Below are positions 27,074 through 35,415 of a DNA stretch of 43,707 nt, piece after piece. Every line of letters begins with the position of its first letter. Positions within the stretch are counted from its first letter, which is position 1. Source of the DNA: Fidelibacterota bacterium (GTDB lineage: Bacteria > Fidelibacterota > UBA8477 > JABMPR01); the NCBI GenBank assembly GCA_021734255.1, contig JAIPJM010000021.1, positions 1-43,707 of the forward strand, given 5' to 3'. The translations under genes were made by a program, and so were the position numbers. The notes under the pieces were generated by a model that was not told the origin of the DNA, did not search any database, and worked only from the letters and a program-made list of their open reading frames with translations.

Positions 27074-27757
27074 CTAATCGAATTTATAGAACCCCATGCA
27101 AAAGTCATAGATCATGTGCTTGGTTGAATCATCAAGCACTCTTATGTACTCGCTCCGCGCATAAAGATCCCTTCTGAACGCCTGCAGCAGGTAATCGCCA
27201 GGGTAGATGTCCTTGAACACGAATTGTCCCGAAGTCTCTGTCCTCGTTTCTCTGGGATTCATTACCGCTCCATCCCAGAGTTCTACCGGGGTCAGGAAGA
27301 CAGAGACCTCAGACAGCAAGCCGGACGACGTACAACTGGAGATCTGTCCGCTGAGCATCATATCAGGATCAGGAATGATGATGTCATATACCCGATCGGC
27401 ATACTGAAAAAAATCGATCTGGTTTGAATAGCTCAATTCATCATCCTGCCAAACCTTAAGTAGGTATTGACCAAGATACAGACTGTCAAAGCGGTAATGG
27501 CCGAGACTATCAGAACGCATTTGCTTTGATTGCGTCCAACCACCTTCATACCACTCACCCGTGTGGGCGTATGTCATAGTGATCGATATCATTGCCTGGG
27601 AGACAAAAGCATCGTAAGCTTCATCAATCACGGTGCCTTCCAGCGCGTAATAGGGTTGTTCCACCGGGTTTACGTCGTGATCTTGAAACGAATCAAGGCA
27701 AGCTTGGGTCAGGATCAACTGCAGGCAGACAAACAGGGTTATAAGAACTTTTCGCAT
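27074..27757 (-). CDS. Lipoprotein with carboxypeptidase-regulatory-like beta domains (copy A)
   Basis: 227 residues from the ATG at 27757. The frame is open far upstream to 28000, but that would overlap efp on the other strand, and the lipoprotein signal (LILTQAC, Cys20) begins at 27757. The mature start, CLDSFQDHDVNPVEQPYY, is nearly identical to copy B. The body has the same plan: LEGTVIDEAYDAF, DSLGHYRFDSLYLGQYLLKVW, FFQYADRVYDIIIPDP, TSGQFVFKDIYPGDYLLQAF. First gene of a two-gene unit with copy B. It lies divergent from efp across 162 bases. Probably exposed at the outer membrane; partner and role unknown. Confidence 0.82.
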   Translation of the reverse strand: MRKVLITLFVCLQLILTQACLDSFQDHDVNPVEQPYYALEGTVIDEAYDAFVSQAMISITMTYAHTGEWYEGGWTQSKQMRSDSLGHYRFDSLYLGQYLLKVWQDDELSYSNQIDFFQYADRVYDIIIPDPDMMLSGQISSCTSSGLLSEVSVFLTPVELWDGAVMNPRETRTETSGQFVFKDIYPGDYLLQAFRRDLYARSEYIRVLDDSTKHMIYDFCMGFYKFD

Positions 27758-27919
27758 CCCTGAAATTAAATTGACTGACTTTACGGGGGTAACAGGTTTA
27801 TTCTCAGGGTACAGAGGAATCACCACCATTGCGCCGGAGCTAAGAATATAAAAAGTTTGCCATGATTTCGGCACTCGGTTAACTTCGCGCCACTTGAATA
27901 GGAAAGTAGGTTTCAAAAA

Positions 27920-28483
27920 ATGGGCAGTACTTCTGATATACGTAACAACCTGGTAATAGAACTGAACAGCAGTCTTTACAAAGTCGTTGAATTTCTTCAT
28001 GTTAAACCAGGTAAGGGCAATGCCTTCGTCAGGACCAAATTAAAGAAAATTCCAGGTGGACAGGTGATTGAGCAAACCTTCCGATCTGGCGAAAAAATCG
28101 ATGATGTGAAACTATTGGCAAATGAGATGACCTTTCTGTATGCCGATGACACGCATTATCATATTATGGACAATGAGACCTACGAGCAGATCGCCATCGA
28201 TGCCGATCTCATGGCATCTGTAAAAGATTTTCTGAAAGAGAATGACATTGTAAAAGTGTTATTCCGTGAATCAACACCTGTGGACATTGAGATCGCTCCT
28301 CACGTGATCCTGGAGATCAAAGAGACCGATCCTGGCGTACGAGGTGACACTGCAACCGGGGGGTCAAAACCTGCTTTTCTGGAGACTGGATTAAAAGTTA
28401 CCGTTCCCCTGTTTCTTAATATAGGGGACAAAGTGAAGGTCGACACTCGAACTGGTGAGTATCTGGAACGGGTCAGGGATTAG
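27920..28483 (+). CDS. efp: Translation elongation factor P
   Basis: 187 residues, normal bacterial length. Relieves ribosome stalling at polyproline stretches. The KOW-like N-terminal domain contains the conserved loop KPGKGNAFVRTKLK, where Lys32 is the residue modified (by beta-lysine or other groups) in many bacteria. The central and C-terminal OB domains are intact (DGETYEQIAIDADLMAS region, FLETGLKVTVPLFLNIGDKVKVDTRTGEYLER). The ATG at 27920 has only a distant AGG upstream. It leads an efp-accB-accC run, an arrangement seen in many bacteria. No epmA/epmB gene is in the window, so the modification type cannot be told. Confidence 0.97.
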   Translation: MGSTSDIRNNLVIELNSSLYKVVEFLHVKPGKGNAFVRTKLKKIPGGQVIEQTFRSGEKIDDVKLLANEMTFLYADDTHYHIMDNETYEQIAIDADLMASVKDFLKENDIVKVLFRESTPVDIEIAPHVILEIKETDPGVRGDTATGGSKPAFLETGLKVTVPLFLNIGDKVKVDTRTGEYLERVRD

Positions 28484-28496
28484 GAGAGGACTCATT

Positions 28497-28955
28497 TTGA
28501 ACACAAAAGATATTGAGCAACTGATTGAGTTGCTTGAGAAATCAAGTATTTCAGAGATTGAAGTTGGACGATGGGGGAAGAAGATCAGAGTATCTCGACA
28601 GAGCGGCAACATGGTTGTCCAGAGCTCTGGTTTTGAGAAAAATGATACCACCTTACCAAGACCGACAAGCGCTGAGCCTGTTGACGTACCTGTTGTGGAA
28701 GAAGGTGCTCCTGAGCAGGGCGCAGCGATCAAATCACCCATGGTTGGCACTTTTTACCGTGCTCCTTCCCCAGATGTGGATGCTTTCGTCAAGGTTGGGG
28801 ATCATGTCAAGATGGGCGATACGCTCTGTATCATCGAGGCCATGAAGATCATGAATGAGGTCGAGGCGGAAATCTCAGGGGTTATCCTGGATATAAAAGC
28901 GGACAATGCTCAGCCCGTTGAGTATGGTCAGACACTATTTCTCATTGAACCGTAG
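28497..28955 (+). CDS. accB: Biotin carboxyl carrier protein of acetyl-CoA carboxylase
   Basis: 152 residues. Carries the carboxybiotin between AccC and the carboxyltransferase in the first step of fatty-acid synthesis. The N-terminal helical part (about 1-40), a Pro/Glu-rich linker (about 50-78) and a biotinyl domain (about 78-150) are in order. The biotin-attachment motif EAMKIMNEV holds Lys117, and [15 protein letters not shown] marks the domain start. The start is TTG at 28497: AGGAGAGGA lies six bases before it and [14 protein letters not shown] matches the family N-terminus. The frame is open upstream into efp. It lies 13 bases after efp. Confidence 0.95.
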   Translation: MNTKDIEQLIELLEKSSISEIEVGRWGKKIRVSRQSGNMVVQSSGFEKNDTTLPRPTSAEPVDVPVVEEGAPEQGAAIKSPMVGTFYRAPSPDVDAFVKVGDHVKMGDTLCIIEAMKIMNEVEAEISGVILDIKADNAQPVEYGQTLFLIEP

Positions 28956-28966
28956 ACCGGTTTCTC

Positions 28967-30331
28967 ATGTTTAATAAGATCCTAATAGCAAATCGTGGTG
29001 AGATCGCTTTGCGAGTTATTCGTGCGTGTCGTGAGATGGGCATACGAAGTGTGGCTGTTTACTCGGAAGCCGATGAACTTTCTCTTCACACAAAGTTTGC
29101 TGATGAAGCAGTTTGCATTGGTCCTGGACCATCCAAAGACAGCTACCTGAACACACAAGCGATTCTGACAGCGGCTGAGGTTACCAACGCAGATGCCATT
29201 CACCCTGGATATGGGTTCCTGGCAGAAAATGCAGATTTCGCCGATATGTGTAGCTCTCATAACATCGAATTTATTGGTCCAGACGGTCGTATGATCGAGG
29301 CCATGGGTGACAAAGCATCTGCCAAGGCAACAATGAAAGCTGCCGGTGTGCCGGTTATCCCCGGTAGCGAAGGAATTCTTAGCTCCGCCAAAGAGGCTGA
29401 GAAGCTGGCGGCAGAGATGGGATTTCCTGTCATTCTGAAAGCCACTGCCGGTGGTGGCGGTCGGGGTATGCGAGTGGTCTATCGACCCGAAGACCTGGCA
29501 AATCTTTATTCCATGGCTCAAATCGAATCTGGCTCCGCCTTTGGTAATGATGGTCTCTATCTTGAAAAATATATTGAAAATCCTCGCCATATAGAGGTTC
29601 AACTCCTGGGCGATAAATTTGGCAACGTGTATTCACTCGGTGAACGTGAGTGCTCTATCCAGAGGCGTCACCAGAAACTGCTGGAGGAAACACCATCACC
29701 AGTTGTGTCTGAAGCCCTGAGGCTGGAGATGGGTGAAGCAGCCGTTGCTGGCGCAAAGCGTGTCAATTATGTGGGTGCAGGAACCATTGAATTTCTCCTG
29801 GACAAACATGGTGATTTCTATTTCATGGAAATGAATACACGCATCCAGGTTGAACACACGATCTCGGAAGAAGTCACCGGTGTGGATATCGTTAAGAGGC
29901 AGATCGAATGCCATGCTGGCCTGAAACTGCCGGATTGGTTATCTAAGATCAGATTGCGGGGACATTCCATTGAGTGCCGGATCAATGCAGAGGATCCAGC
30001 CAAAGATTTTCAACCATCCCCTATGTTCATCGAAAATGTTCATTTCCCTGGTGGGAAGGGCGTTCGCGTAGATAGTCATATCTATGCTGGCTATCAAATT
30101 CCACCCTATTACGATTCGATGCTGGCCAAACTTATCGTCCACGGGCAGGATAGAGAAGAAGCGTTGGCACGCATGCTTGGCGCCCTAAGAGAGTTCATTA
30201 TTGAGGGTCCAAAAACAACAATCCCTTTTCATATCCAACTGCTGGAGAACAGTGAGATACAGCAGGGAAAATTCGATACGCATTTCCTGGACTCGTTTCG
30301 GTTTGATCCAGAGCGAGACGATGAGTCTTAA
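28967..30331 (+). CDS. accC: Biotin carboxylase subunit of acetyl-CoA carboxylase
   Basis: 454 residues. Carboxylates the biotin on AccB using ATP and bicarbonate. The N-terminal domain begins [20 protein letters not shown]. The ATP-grasp region has the glycine-rich [14 protein letters not shown] near 158, [13 protein letters not shown] near 200, [13 protein letters not shown] near 230 and [21 protein letters not shown] in two parts near 288. It follows accB by 11 bases. The carboxyltransferase genes accA/accD are not in the window. Full length, no anomaly. Confidence 0.97.
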   Translation: MFNKILIANRGEIALRVIRACREMGIRSVAVYSEADELSLHTKFADEAVCIGPGPSKDSYLNTQAILTAAEVTNADAIHPGYGFLAENADFADMCSSHNIEFIGPDGRMIEAMGDKASAKATMKAAGVPVIPGSEGILSSAKEAEKLAAEMGFPVILKATAGGGGRGMRVVYRPEDLANLYSMAQIESGSAFGNDGLYLEKYIENPRHIEVQLLGDKFGNVYSLGERECSIQRRHQKLLEETPSPVVSEALRLEMGEAAVAGAKRVNYVGAGTIEFLLDKHGDFYFMEMNTRIQVEHTISEEVTGVDIVKRQIECHAGLKLPDWLSKIRLRGHSIECRINAEDPAKDFQPSPMFIENVHFPGGKGVRVDSHIYAGYQIPPYYDSMLAKLIVHGQDREEALARMLGALREFIIEGPKTTIPFHIQLLENSEIQQGKFDTHFLDSFRFDPERDDES

Positions 30332-30445
30332 CATATGGGAAGTCTCTTCAATCGGACCCTGCTCAGCTGTTTGGATTCGGCGGGATTTTTGCAGGAGATG
30401 GAGTGGGTGAATTGAAAATTAATAATCTGTTCAAGGAGAGATAGA

Positions 30446-30823
30446 ATGAATATTCCAAGCGATCTGAAATACTCGAATGATCACGAATGGGTGAGGGTTG
30501 ATGGAGAGACGGTCACTATCGGTATCACGGATTTTGCACAGGGAGAACTGGGAGATGTGGTTTTTGTTGAATTGCCCAGCCCTGGTGATTCTTTTGACAA
30601 AGGTGACGTAGCTGGAACCATAGAGGCTGTAAAGACAGTGGCTGATATTTTTTTGCCAGTCGGCGGCACTGTCGCTGAAGTAAACGAGCAACTTGAAGAC
30701 AACTCCGATTTGATCAATCAGGATGCATTTGGAGAAGGCTGGATATTAAAAGTGACCATGTCAGATTCCGCCGAGCTCGATGACCTGTTGGACGCTGAAG
30801 GTTACAAAGCAGTGATCTCCTGA
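30446..30823 (+). CDS. gcvH: Glycine cleavage system H protein
   Basis: 125 residues. Lipoyl carrier that shuttles the aminomethyl group between P and T proteins. The lipoyl-lysine motif GTIEAVKTVADIF places the modified lysine at 63. YSNDHEWVRVDG near 9 and GITDFAQGELGDVVFVELP are typical. AAGGAGAGATAG gives a strong ribosome-binding site. The 114-base gap after accC is A/T-rich near its end. It has no glycine-riboswitch core that I can recognise, so the operon promoter probably lies there without one. gcvPA follows 10 bases later. Confidence 0.97.
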   Translation: MNIPSDLKYSNDHEWVRVDGETVTIGITDFAQGELGDVVFVELPSPGDSFDKGDVAGTIEAVKTVADIFLPVGGTVAEVNEQLEDNSDLINQDAFGEGWILKVTMSDSAELDDLLDAEGYKAVIS

Positions 30824-30833
30824 CCGAAGCCCC

Positions 30834-32177
30834 ATGCATCAGTACATTCCAAATACAGAAGAGGAACAGCTGAAAATGCTCAATGAGGTGGGTATTGCCT
30901 CATTTGAGGAACTTCTGGAGAGCATTCCTGAAAAGCTCAGATACCAGGGCAAGTTGCCACTGGATGACGCCAAAGCCGAATGGGATCATAAACAGGATGT
31001 CCAGAGAATCTCAAGCGCGGATGGGAATAATCAATCCTTCGTCTCATTTCTAGGCGCAGGAAGCTATGACCACTTCATTCCACATATCGTGGATGTGATG
31101 ATCGGTCGTTCAGAATTTTATACAGCATATACACCCTATCAGGCTGAGGTATCGCAGGGGACCTTGCAGGTCATGTACGAGTATCAATCGATGATTTGCG
31201 AGCTGACCGGTATGGATCTGGCTAATTCATCCATGTATGATGGTGCCAGTGCTATGGCTGAAGCTTGTTTGCTGGCTGTCCGTCACACGCGCCGTAATCG
31301 TATCCTCATCGCCAGAAGCGTCAACCCGGTCTATGTGGATGTGAGCACGACCTATGCCAGCCAACAGGGGATCGAATTTGATTTTATCGATCTGAAACAG
31401 GGGGTCGTAGACTTGGAGTCGCTGGCTTCCAAATTAGATGAATCAGTTGCAGCGGTGGTCATCCAAAATCCAAACTTCTATGGTGACCTAGAAGATCTCA
31501 AGGCGATCAAAGCCGCCCTTCCTGACCAGAAGACCCAGCTCATCGCAGTTGTGAATCCTATTAGTCTCAACGTGCTAGAAGCTCCAGGAAAGCTGGGGGC
31601 AGATATAGCTGTGGGTGAAGGCCAATCCCTGGGCAATCACATGAGTTTTGGTGGACCCTACCTTGGGTTCATGGCTGTGAAGGAACCCCTTATCAGAAAA
31701 GTACCTGGTAGGATTGCTGGTGAGAGTGTCGATGTACATGGGAATCGTGCATTTGTCATGGTTCTGCGGACCAGAGAGCAGGACATTCGCCGAGAAAGAG
31801 CCACTTCCAATATTTGCACGAATCAGGGGCTGAATGCACTGGCTGCCTGTGTCTATATGGCAACCCTGGGTCGTAATGGCTTGAGGCGTGTTGCGGAATT
31901 GTGCACCCAGAAAGCCCACTATCTGGCGGAGGCCATTGCCAGGATCGACGGATATTCTATTGTGAATACAAATTTTTTCAATGAATTCATTATTGAGGTA
32001 CCCGGGTCAGCGAAAGCCTTGGTGGAAAGCGGGCTTGCTGCAGGATTCTTTGTCGGTGTGGAACTGGGGCAGTTTGAGACCGAATCCAAAAATAAGCTAC
32101 TCGTCGCTGTGACGGAGAAACGATCGAAAAGTGACCTGGATGCCTTTGTTGCTTTCCTTAAGGAGAATGCCAAGTGA
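30834..32177 (+). CDS. gcvPA: Glycine dehydrogenase (decarboxylating) subunit 1
   Basis: 447 residues, the N-terminal half-type subunit of the split P protein. It contains YIPNTEEEQLKMLNEVGI at the start, FLGAGSYDHFIPHIVD near 77, FYTAYTPYQAEVSQGTLQ near 97 and SNICTNQGLNALAACVYM near 325, all family signatures. It works with subunit 2 (GcvPB), which carries the pyridoxal-phosphate lysine. GcvPB and GcvT are not adjacent here, so the system is dispersed. The stop overlaps the GTG start of the GGGP-synthase gene. Confidence 0.96.
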   Translation: MHQYIPNTEEEQLKMLNEVGIASFEELLESIPEKLRYQGKLPLDDAKAEWDHKQDVQRISSADGNNQSFVSFLGAGSYDHFIPHIVDVMIGRSEFYTAYTPYQAEVSQGTLQVMYEYQSMICELTGMDLANSSMYDGASAMAEACLLAVRHTRRNRILIARSVNPVYVDVSTTYASQQGIEFDFIDLKQGVVDLESLASKLDESVAAVVIQNPNFYGDLEDLKAIKAALPDQKTQLIAVVNPISLNVLEAPGKLGADIAVGEGQSLGNHMSFGGPYLGFMAVKEPLIRKVPGRIAGESVDVHGNRAFVMVLRTREQDIRRERATSNICTNQGLNALAACVYMATLGRNGLRRVAELCTQKAHYLAEAIARIDGYSIVNTNFFNEFIIEVPGSAKALVESGLAAGFFVGVELGQFETESKNKLLVAVTEKRSKSDLDAFVAFLKENAK

Positions 32178-32917
32178 GCGTTTACGATAAGCTGATGCAG
32201 GTGAAAAGTGAACGGGGCGCTGGGTACTTTGTGCTCATCGATCCCGACCGCTGGGAGATCAGTGATGTCGATGGTTTCGTGGATCGGATCAATACGTCTG
32301 GCGCTGATGCCATCATGGTGGGAAGCTCACTCATACTGGGCGATGATCTGCAGAAGAAGATGAAACGGATCCATGAATTGTCAGATTTACCTGTGATCCT
32401 TTTCCCAGGCAACCTATCCCAACTTACGCCCCATGTTGATGCCGTATTCTACCTGGTGGTCATAAGTGGCCGAAATCCCCAATTCCTGATCGGGGATCAA
32501 GTACAGGGCGCACCGATCGTTAAAGAAATGGGCATCGAGCCCATATCCACAGGCTATATGCTCATCGAAAGTGGCCGGGTGACCTCAGCTGAGTTCATAA
32601 GCGGCTCCAAACCTATCCCCCGGGATAAACCTGAGATTGCAGCAGTTCATGCTTTAGCGGCTGAATATATGGGATTCAAACTGGTTTACCTGGAAGCTGG
32701 GAGTGGCGCAGAACATGCGGTGTCTCCGGAAATGGTGCAGGCTGTTTCACAGTACGCCAAGGTACCGATCATTGTAGGTGGCGGGATCAAGACACCTGAA
32801 GAAGCAGAAAAACTGGTTCAGGCGGGTGCCTCCTTTGTCGTCACAGGCAATGTGCTGGAAGACGAGAGCAAGGCGCACCTCATGGAGCAATTCGCAGCAG
32901 CGATCCACACTGGCTGA
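32174..32917 (+). CDS. Geranylgeranylglyceryl-phosphate synthase family protein (GGGPS/PcrB)
   Basis: 247 residues, a TIM-barrel prenyltransferase joining glycerol 1-phosphate to a polyprenyl diphosphate through an ether bond. Motifs are LIDPDRW with Asp23 near the diphosphate site, YLEAGSGAEHAVS (172-184), IIVGGGIKTPEEA (199-211) and VVTGNVLED (222-230), the glycerol-1-phosphate-binding half of the barrel. The length and these motifs fit the bacterial group II enzymes of Bacteroidetes-type bacteria better than Firmicutes PcrB. It starts with GTG overlapping the gcvPA stop, so it is translated with it. No glycerol-1-phosphate dehydrogenase or digeranylgeranylglyceryl-phosphate synthase is nearby. 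Product chain length (C20 versus C35) cannot be read from the sequence by eye. Confidence 0.9.
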   Translation: MSVYDKLMQVKSERGAGYFVLIDPDRWEISDVDGFVDRINTSGADAIMVGSSLILGDDLQKKMKRIHELSDLPVILFPGNLSQLTPHVDAVFYLVVISGRNPQFLIGDQVQGAPIVKEMGIEPISTGYMLIESGRVTSAEFISGSKPIPRDKPEIAAVHALAAEYMGFKLVYLEAGSGAEHAVSPEMVQAVSQYAKVPIIVGGGIKTPEEAEKLVQAGASFVVTGNVLEDESKAHLMEQFAAAIHTG

Positions 32918-32995
32918 ACACCAGGCTAAAAAATCTGTACAAAGCCCATTTAAGCGCTCCCAGTATTACCCCTTCTTTTAACCAGCCCCTGAACG

Positions 32996-33077
32996 TCCAG
33001 TCTCCAGTTTCCAGTTTCCATTTTCCAGTCTCCAGTCTCCAGTTTCCAGTTTCTAGTTTCTAGTTTCTAATTTCCAA
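32996..33077. repeat. Degenerate tandem heptamer repeat (TYTCCAG)n
   Basis: About twelve head-to-tail copies of a 7-base unit. The last five bases of a first copy (32996-33000) are followed by TCTCCAG, TTTCCAG, TTTCCAT, TTTCCAG, TCTCCAG, TCTCCAG, TTTCCAG, TTTCTAG, TTTCTAG, TTTCTAA and TTTCCAA. Divergence grows toward the right. It lies in the 178-base gap between the GGGPS gene and the recombinase and ends 18 bases before the latter's start. It is not a multiple of three and has no coding sense. Confidence 0.95.
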
Positions 33078-33095
33078 TCTCTGCTATATTCAGAC

Positions 33096-34001
33096 ATGCC
33101 AGGATCTGAGAATTATTTGCAGGACTTTCTGAATTATCTCCGTGTCGAGCGGAATTTGGCTAAAAACACACAACAAGCCTATCTTGACGACCTGGAAGAT
33201 TTTTGGAAGTTCCTGGCGCAGAAGAAAATCGCTGACCCCGGTAAGATAGACCATAAGATCCTCACGGATTATGCCCGTGACCTTAAAAAACGAAAAATGG
33301 CCGAGACCAGTGTGGCTCGACATTTCTCATCGCTACGGGCTTATTACAGGTTCCTCGTCATGGAGGGTCACCTGGCAACAGATCCAACCCAATTCCTGGA
33401 CTCTCCCAAGCTGCCGAGCAGTTTGCCCAAGATCCTGAGTATAGAGGATATTGAGCTTCTGCTGAATGCCATCGACACAGAGACCCCTCTTGGTTTGCGG
33501 GATCGTGCCCTGTTCGAGCTCATGTACGCGGCTGGTATGCGTGTCTCTGAGGTCTGTAGCCTGACCAGTGAACAGATTCTTTTGGATGAGGATCTGCTTC
33601 TGGTTAGAGGTAAGGGGAACAAGGAACGGATCGTACCCCTGGGCGAAGAAGCCAAAAAATGGCTGCTGGAATATCTGGAGCATGGTCGTCCGCAATTGAC
33701 GAAACGCTATTTTGCTGAGGGTATCATATTCCTGAATAACCGGGGTCAGGCATTACAAAGAAAAGGCATCTGGTTCATTCTGAAAAAACTGGCCGAGAAA
33801 GCCGGCTTGAATAAACCGGTAAGTCCCCACACCTTTCGTCATTCCTTTGCAACTCATCTGCTGGAAGGGGGCGCAGACCTGCGTATTGTTCAGGAAATGC
33901 TGGGTCATGTGGATATTTCTACAACGCAGATCTATACCCATTTGGATAGTACCTACCTGAAAGAAGTGCATAGCAGTTTCCATCCCCGAGCCAGGAAGTG
34001 A
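33096..34001 (+). CDS. xerD: Tyrosine recombinase, XerC/XerD type
   Basis: 301 residues. Resolves chromosome dimers at dif together with a partner recombinase, or acts alone as a XerH-like enzyme. The N-terminal SAM-like core-binding domain is at about 5-92. The catalytic domain has Arg149 (AAGMRVSEVCSL), Lys173 (RGKGNKERIVPLG), His245 and Arg248 (SPHTFRHSFATHLLEGGADL), His271 (LGHVDISTTQ) and the nucleophile Tyr280. All catalytic residues are present. The length and HTFRHSFATHLLEGGADLR pattern are those of housekeeping Xer proteins, not of phage integrases. Which of XerC or XerD it is cannot be fixed. It is bordered by two unrelated intergenic repeats. Confidence 0.93.
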   Translation: MPGSENYLQDFLNYLRVERNLAKNTQQAYLDDLEDFWKFLAQKKIADPGKIDHKILTDYARDLKKRKMAETSVARHFSSLRAYYRFLVMEGHLATDPTQFLDSPKLPSSLPKILSIEDIELLLNAIDTETPLGLRDRALFELMYAAGMRVSEVCSLTSEQILLDEDLLLVRGKGNKERIVPLGEEAKKWLLEYLEHGRPQLTKRYFAEGIIFLNNRGQALQRKGIWFILKKLAEKAGLNKPVSPHTFRHSFATHLLEGGADLRIVQEMLGHVDISTTQIYTHLDSTYLKEVHSSFHPRARK

Positions 34002-34004
34002 AGA

Positions 34005-34096
34005 AACCGTTAAAACGGTTATCGCTTTGCATGGGTTTGTAAACACCTGACTAAAGTCAGGTGCTAATGGGAGCGTACCTATACACCAATTTGGTG
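34005..34096. repeat. Cluster of three palindromes, REP-like / IS200-type repeat remnant
   Basis: Directly after the recombinase stop come three close inverted repeats. AACCGTT-AA-AACGGTT (34005-34020) is followed by CACCTGACT-AA-AGTCAGGTG (34044-34063) and then CACCAA-T-TTGGTG (34084-34096). The middle one is followed by CTAATGG. Two-base loops and the paired layout are like REP/BIME units mobilised by RAYT (Y1-type) transposases. No T-run follows, so they are poor terminators. A short IS200/IS605-like element lies at the right window edge, but its hairpin sequence is different. Confidence 0.7.
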
Positions 34097-34182
34097 ATAA
34101 ACTTCTGATAGTATCAAACTTTAGTGGGGTGAGCATTCTTTAAAACGATTGATACTCTAGAATCGCTAAACTAGATTGATTC

Positions 34183-35415
34183 ATGTTCAGTAAAAACAAG
34201 TTCTATTCTGACTGGGATTGTATAACCCTGGGGGAACGTCATCTCCCTGATGATGAGTACAGAACACCTTTTGAGATCGATCGGGATCGCATTATCCATT
34301 CAACTGCGTTCAGGCGACTCCAGAGTAAGACACAGGTCTATGTTACCGGGCAAAGTGATCAATATCGTACCCGACTGACCCATTCCATCGAGGTAGCCCA
34401 GATCGGCCGTTCGATGGTCAATTTCCTGAACCGGAAATCCCCCAGTCTCTCATCTGAATTCCACATCAACAACGCCCTGGTTGAAGCAGCCTGCCTTGCT
34501 CATGATCTGGGAAACCCACCCATTGGACATCAGGGTGAATCCAGGCTGAATGAATTGATGGATCCATGGGGAGGGTTCGAAGGCAATGCACAGTCCCTAC
34601 GAATTCTTACAGATATCGTCAGGGGTGATCGCCGGGGAATTGGTAAAGGCGGTATGCAGCCAACGCGTGCATTGTTGGATGCCATCCTGAAGTACAAGGT
34701 GGTTGGGAAAGAAAATTCACCTGCAGGCGCCAAATTCCTCTATCCCGATCAGGAAGCGGTAAAGACCTGGGTGCATGAGGATGCTGGACTGGATATTAGG
34801 AGTCAGGGTGGTGAATCGGTCCGCTCCATCGAATGTGAGATCATGGACCTGTCAGACGATATTGCCTACACGACCTCCGACCTGTTCGATGGGGTGAAAC
34901 AGAGTGTGCTCTCAGCCGATCAGGTTCAGAATTTCTGGAATACAGAACTAAGCGATGTTTCGGATATTCTCAGATCAGAACTGGATGAAGTACTCCGGGG
35001 AAAATTCCCCATGTCACGCTTTGTAGCCAGCCTGATCGGACGCTGGATCACTTCGGTTTCACTAAAGGTATTGAGCGATCCCCTTAAACCGGTTCCCCGC
35101 TATCAATTCGGTCTGGAAATAGGTGAGACAGCAGCGCAAGAGCTACAGGCTTTGCGAAAACTGAATTATGCCCTCATCTACAGTTCAGACTATGTGAAAC
35201 GTCCAGAAACTGCTGGTGTTATGATCCTGGAAGAATTATTTATCTATTATAGGGATGCTGTACTGGGCCAACGACCTGTGCATGAGAAATTACCCTTACC
35301 GAGGGGCATCGCAGAAACCAGTGATGAGTCCATCAAAATGCGCCATGTATGTGATTGGATCGCAGGGATGACAGACAATTTCGCCCTCCGCTTGCAGTCT
35401 CAACTTAGATCGTAA
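34183..35415 (+). CDS. dgt: Deoxyguanosinetriphosphate triphosphohydrolase-like protein (HD domain)
   Basis: 410 residues. Cleaves dNTPs to deoxynucleoside and triphosphate, lowering dNTP pools. HD-domain metal ligands are seen at His67 (RLTHSIEVAQIGR), His107-Asp108 (CLAHDLGNPPIGHQGE) and an Asp in MDLSDDIAYTTSDLFDG near 230. The N-terminal FRRLQSKTQV is the usual allosteric/substrate segment. The size is that of the shorter dGTPase-like group. The start ATG at 34183 has no clear Shine-Dalgarno. Its 3' end overlaps the convergent coaE gene by 11 bases. It neighbours nucleoside-salvage genes on the other strand, fitting a role in nucleotide balance. Confidence 0.93.
   Translation: MFSKNKFYSDWDCITLGERHLPDDEYRTPFEIDRDRIIHSTAFRRLQSKTQVYVTGQSDQYRTRLTHSIEVAQIGRSMVNFLNRKSPSLSSEFHINNALVEAACLAHDLGNPPIGHQGESRLNELMDPWGGFEGNAQSLRILTDIVRGDRRGIGKGGMQPTRALLDAILKYKVVGKENSPAGAKFLYPDQEAVKTWVHEDAGLDIRSQGGESVRSIECEIMDLSDDIAYTTSDLFDGVKQSVLSADQVQNFWNTELSDVSDILRSELDEVLRGKFPMSRFVASLIGRWITSVSLKVLSDPLKPVPRYQFGLEIGETAAQELQALRKLNYALIYSSDYVKRPETAGVMILEELFIYYRDAVLGQRPVHEKLPLPRGIAETSDESIKMRHVCDWIAGMTDNFALRLQSQLRS

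Noticed and set aside
27758..28000. Longer N-terminus for lipoprotein copy A running into efp
   Set aside because: It would bury the lipoprotein signal in the middle of the protein and overlap the start of efp; the ATG at 27757 explains everything.
28982..29602. 206-codon open frame on the minus strand inside accC
   Set aside because: It lies wholly opposite a full-length, strongly conserved gene and its translation has no recognisable motif; a shadow of biased codon use.
30332..30445. Glycine riboswitch before gcvH
   Set aside because: No tandem aptamer core or T-run is visible in the 114 bases; position alone is not enough.
32996..33077. Heptamer array as a CRISPR
   Set aside because: The units are contiguous 7-mers with no spacers and there are no cas genes.
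34005..34063. Terminator of the recombinase gene
   Set aside because: Strong stems but no T-run after either, and loops of two bases are tight for terminators; a repeat element is the better reading.
35405..35415. 11-base tail-to-tail overlap of dgt and coaE as antisense control
   Set aside because: Such short convergent overlaps are common and both proteins are full length.
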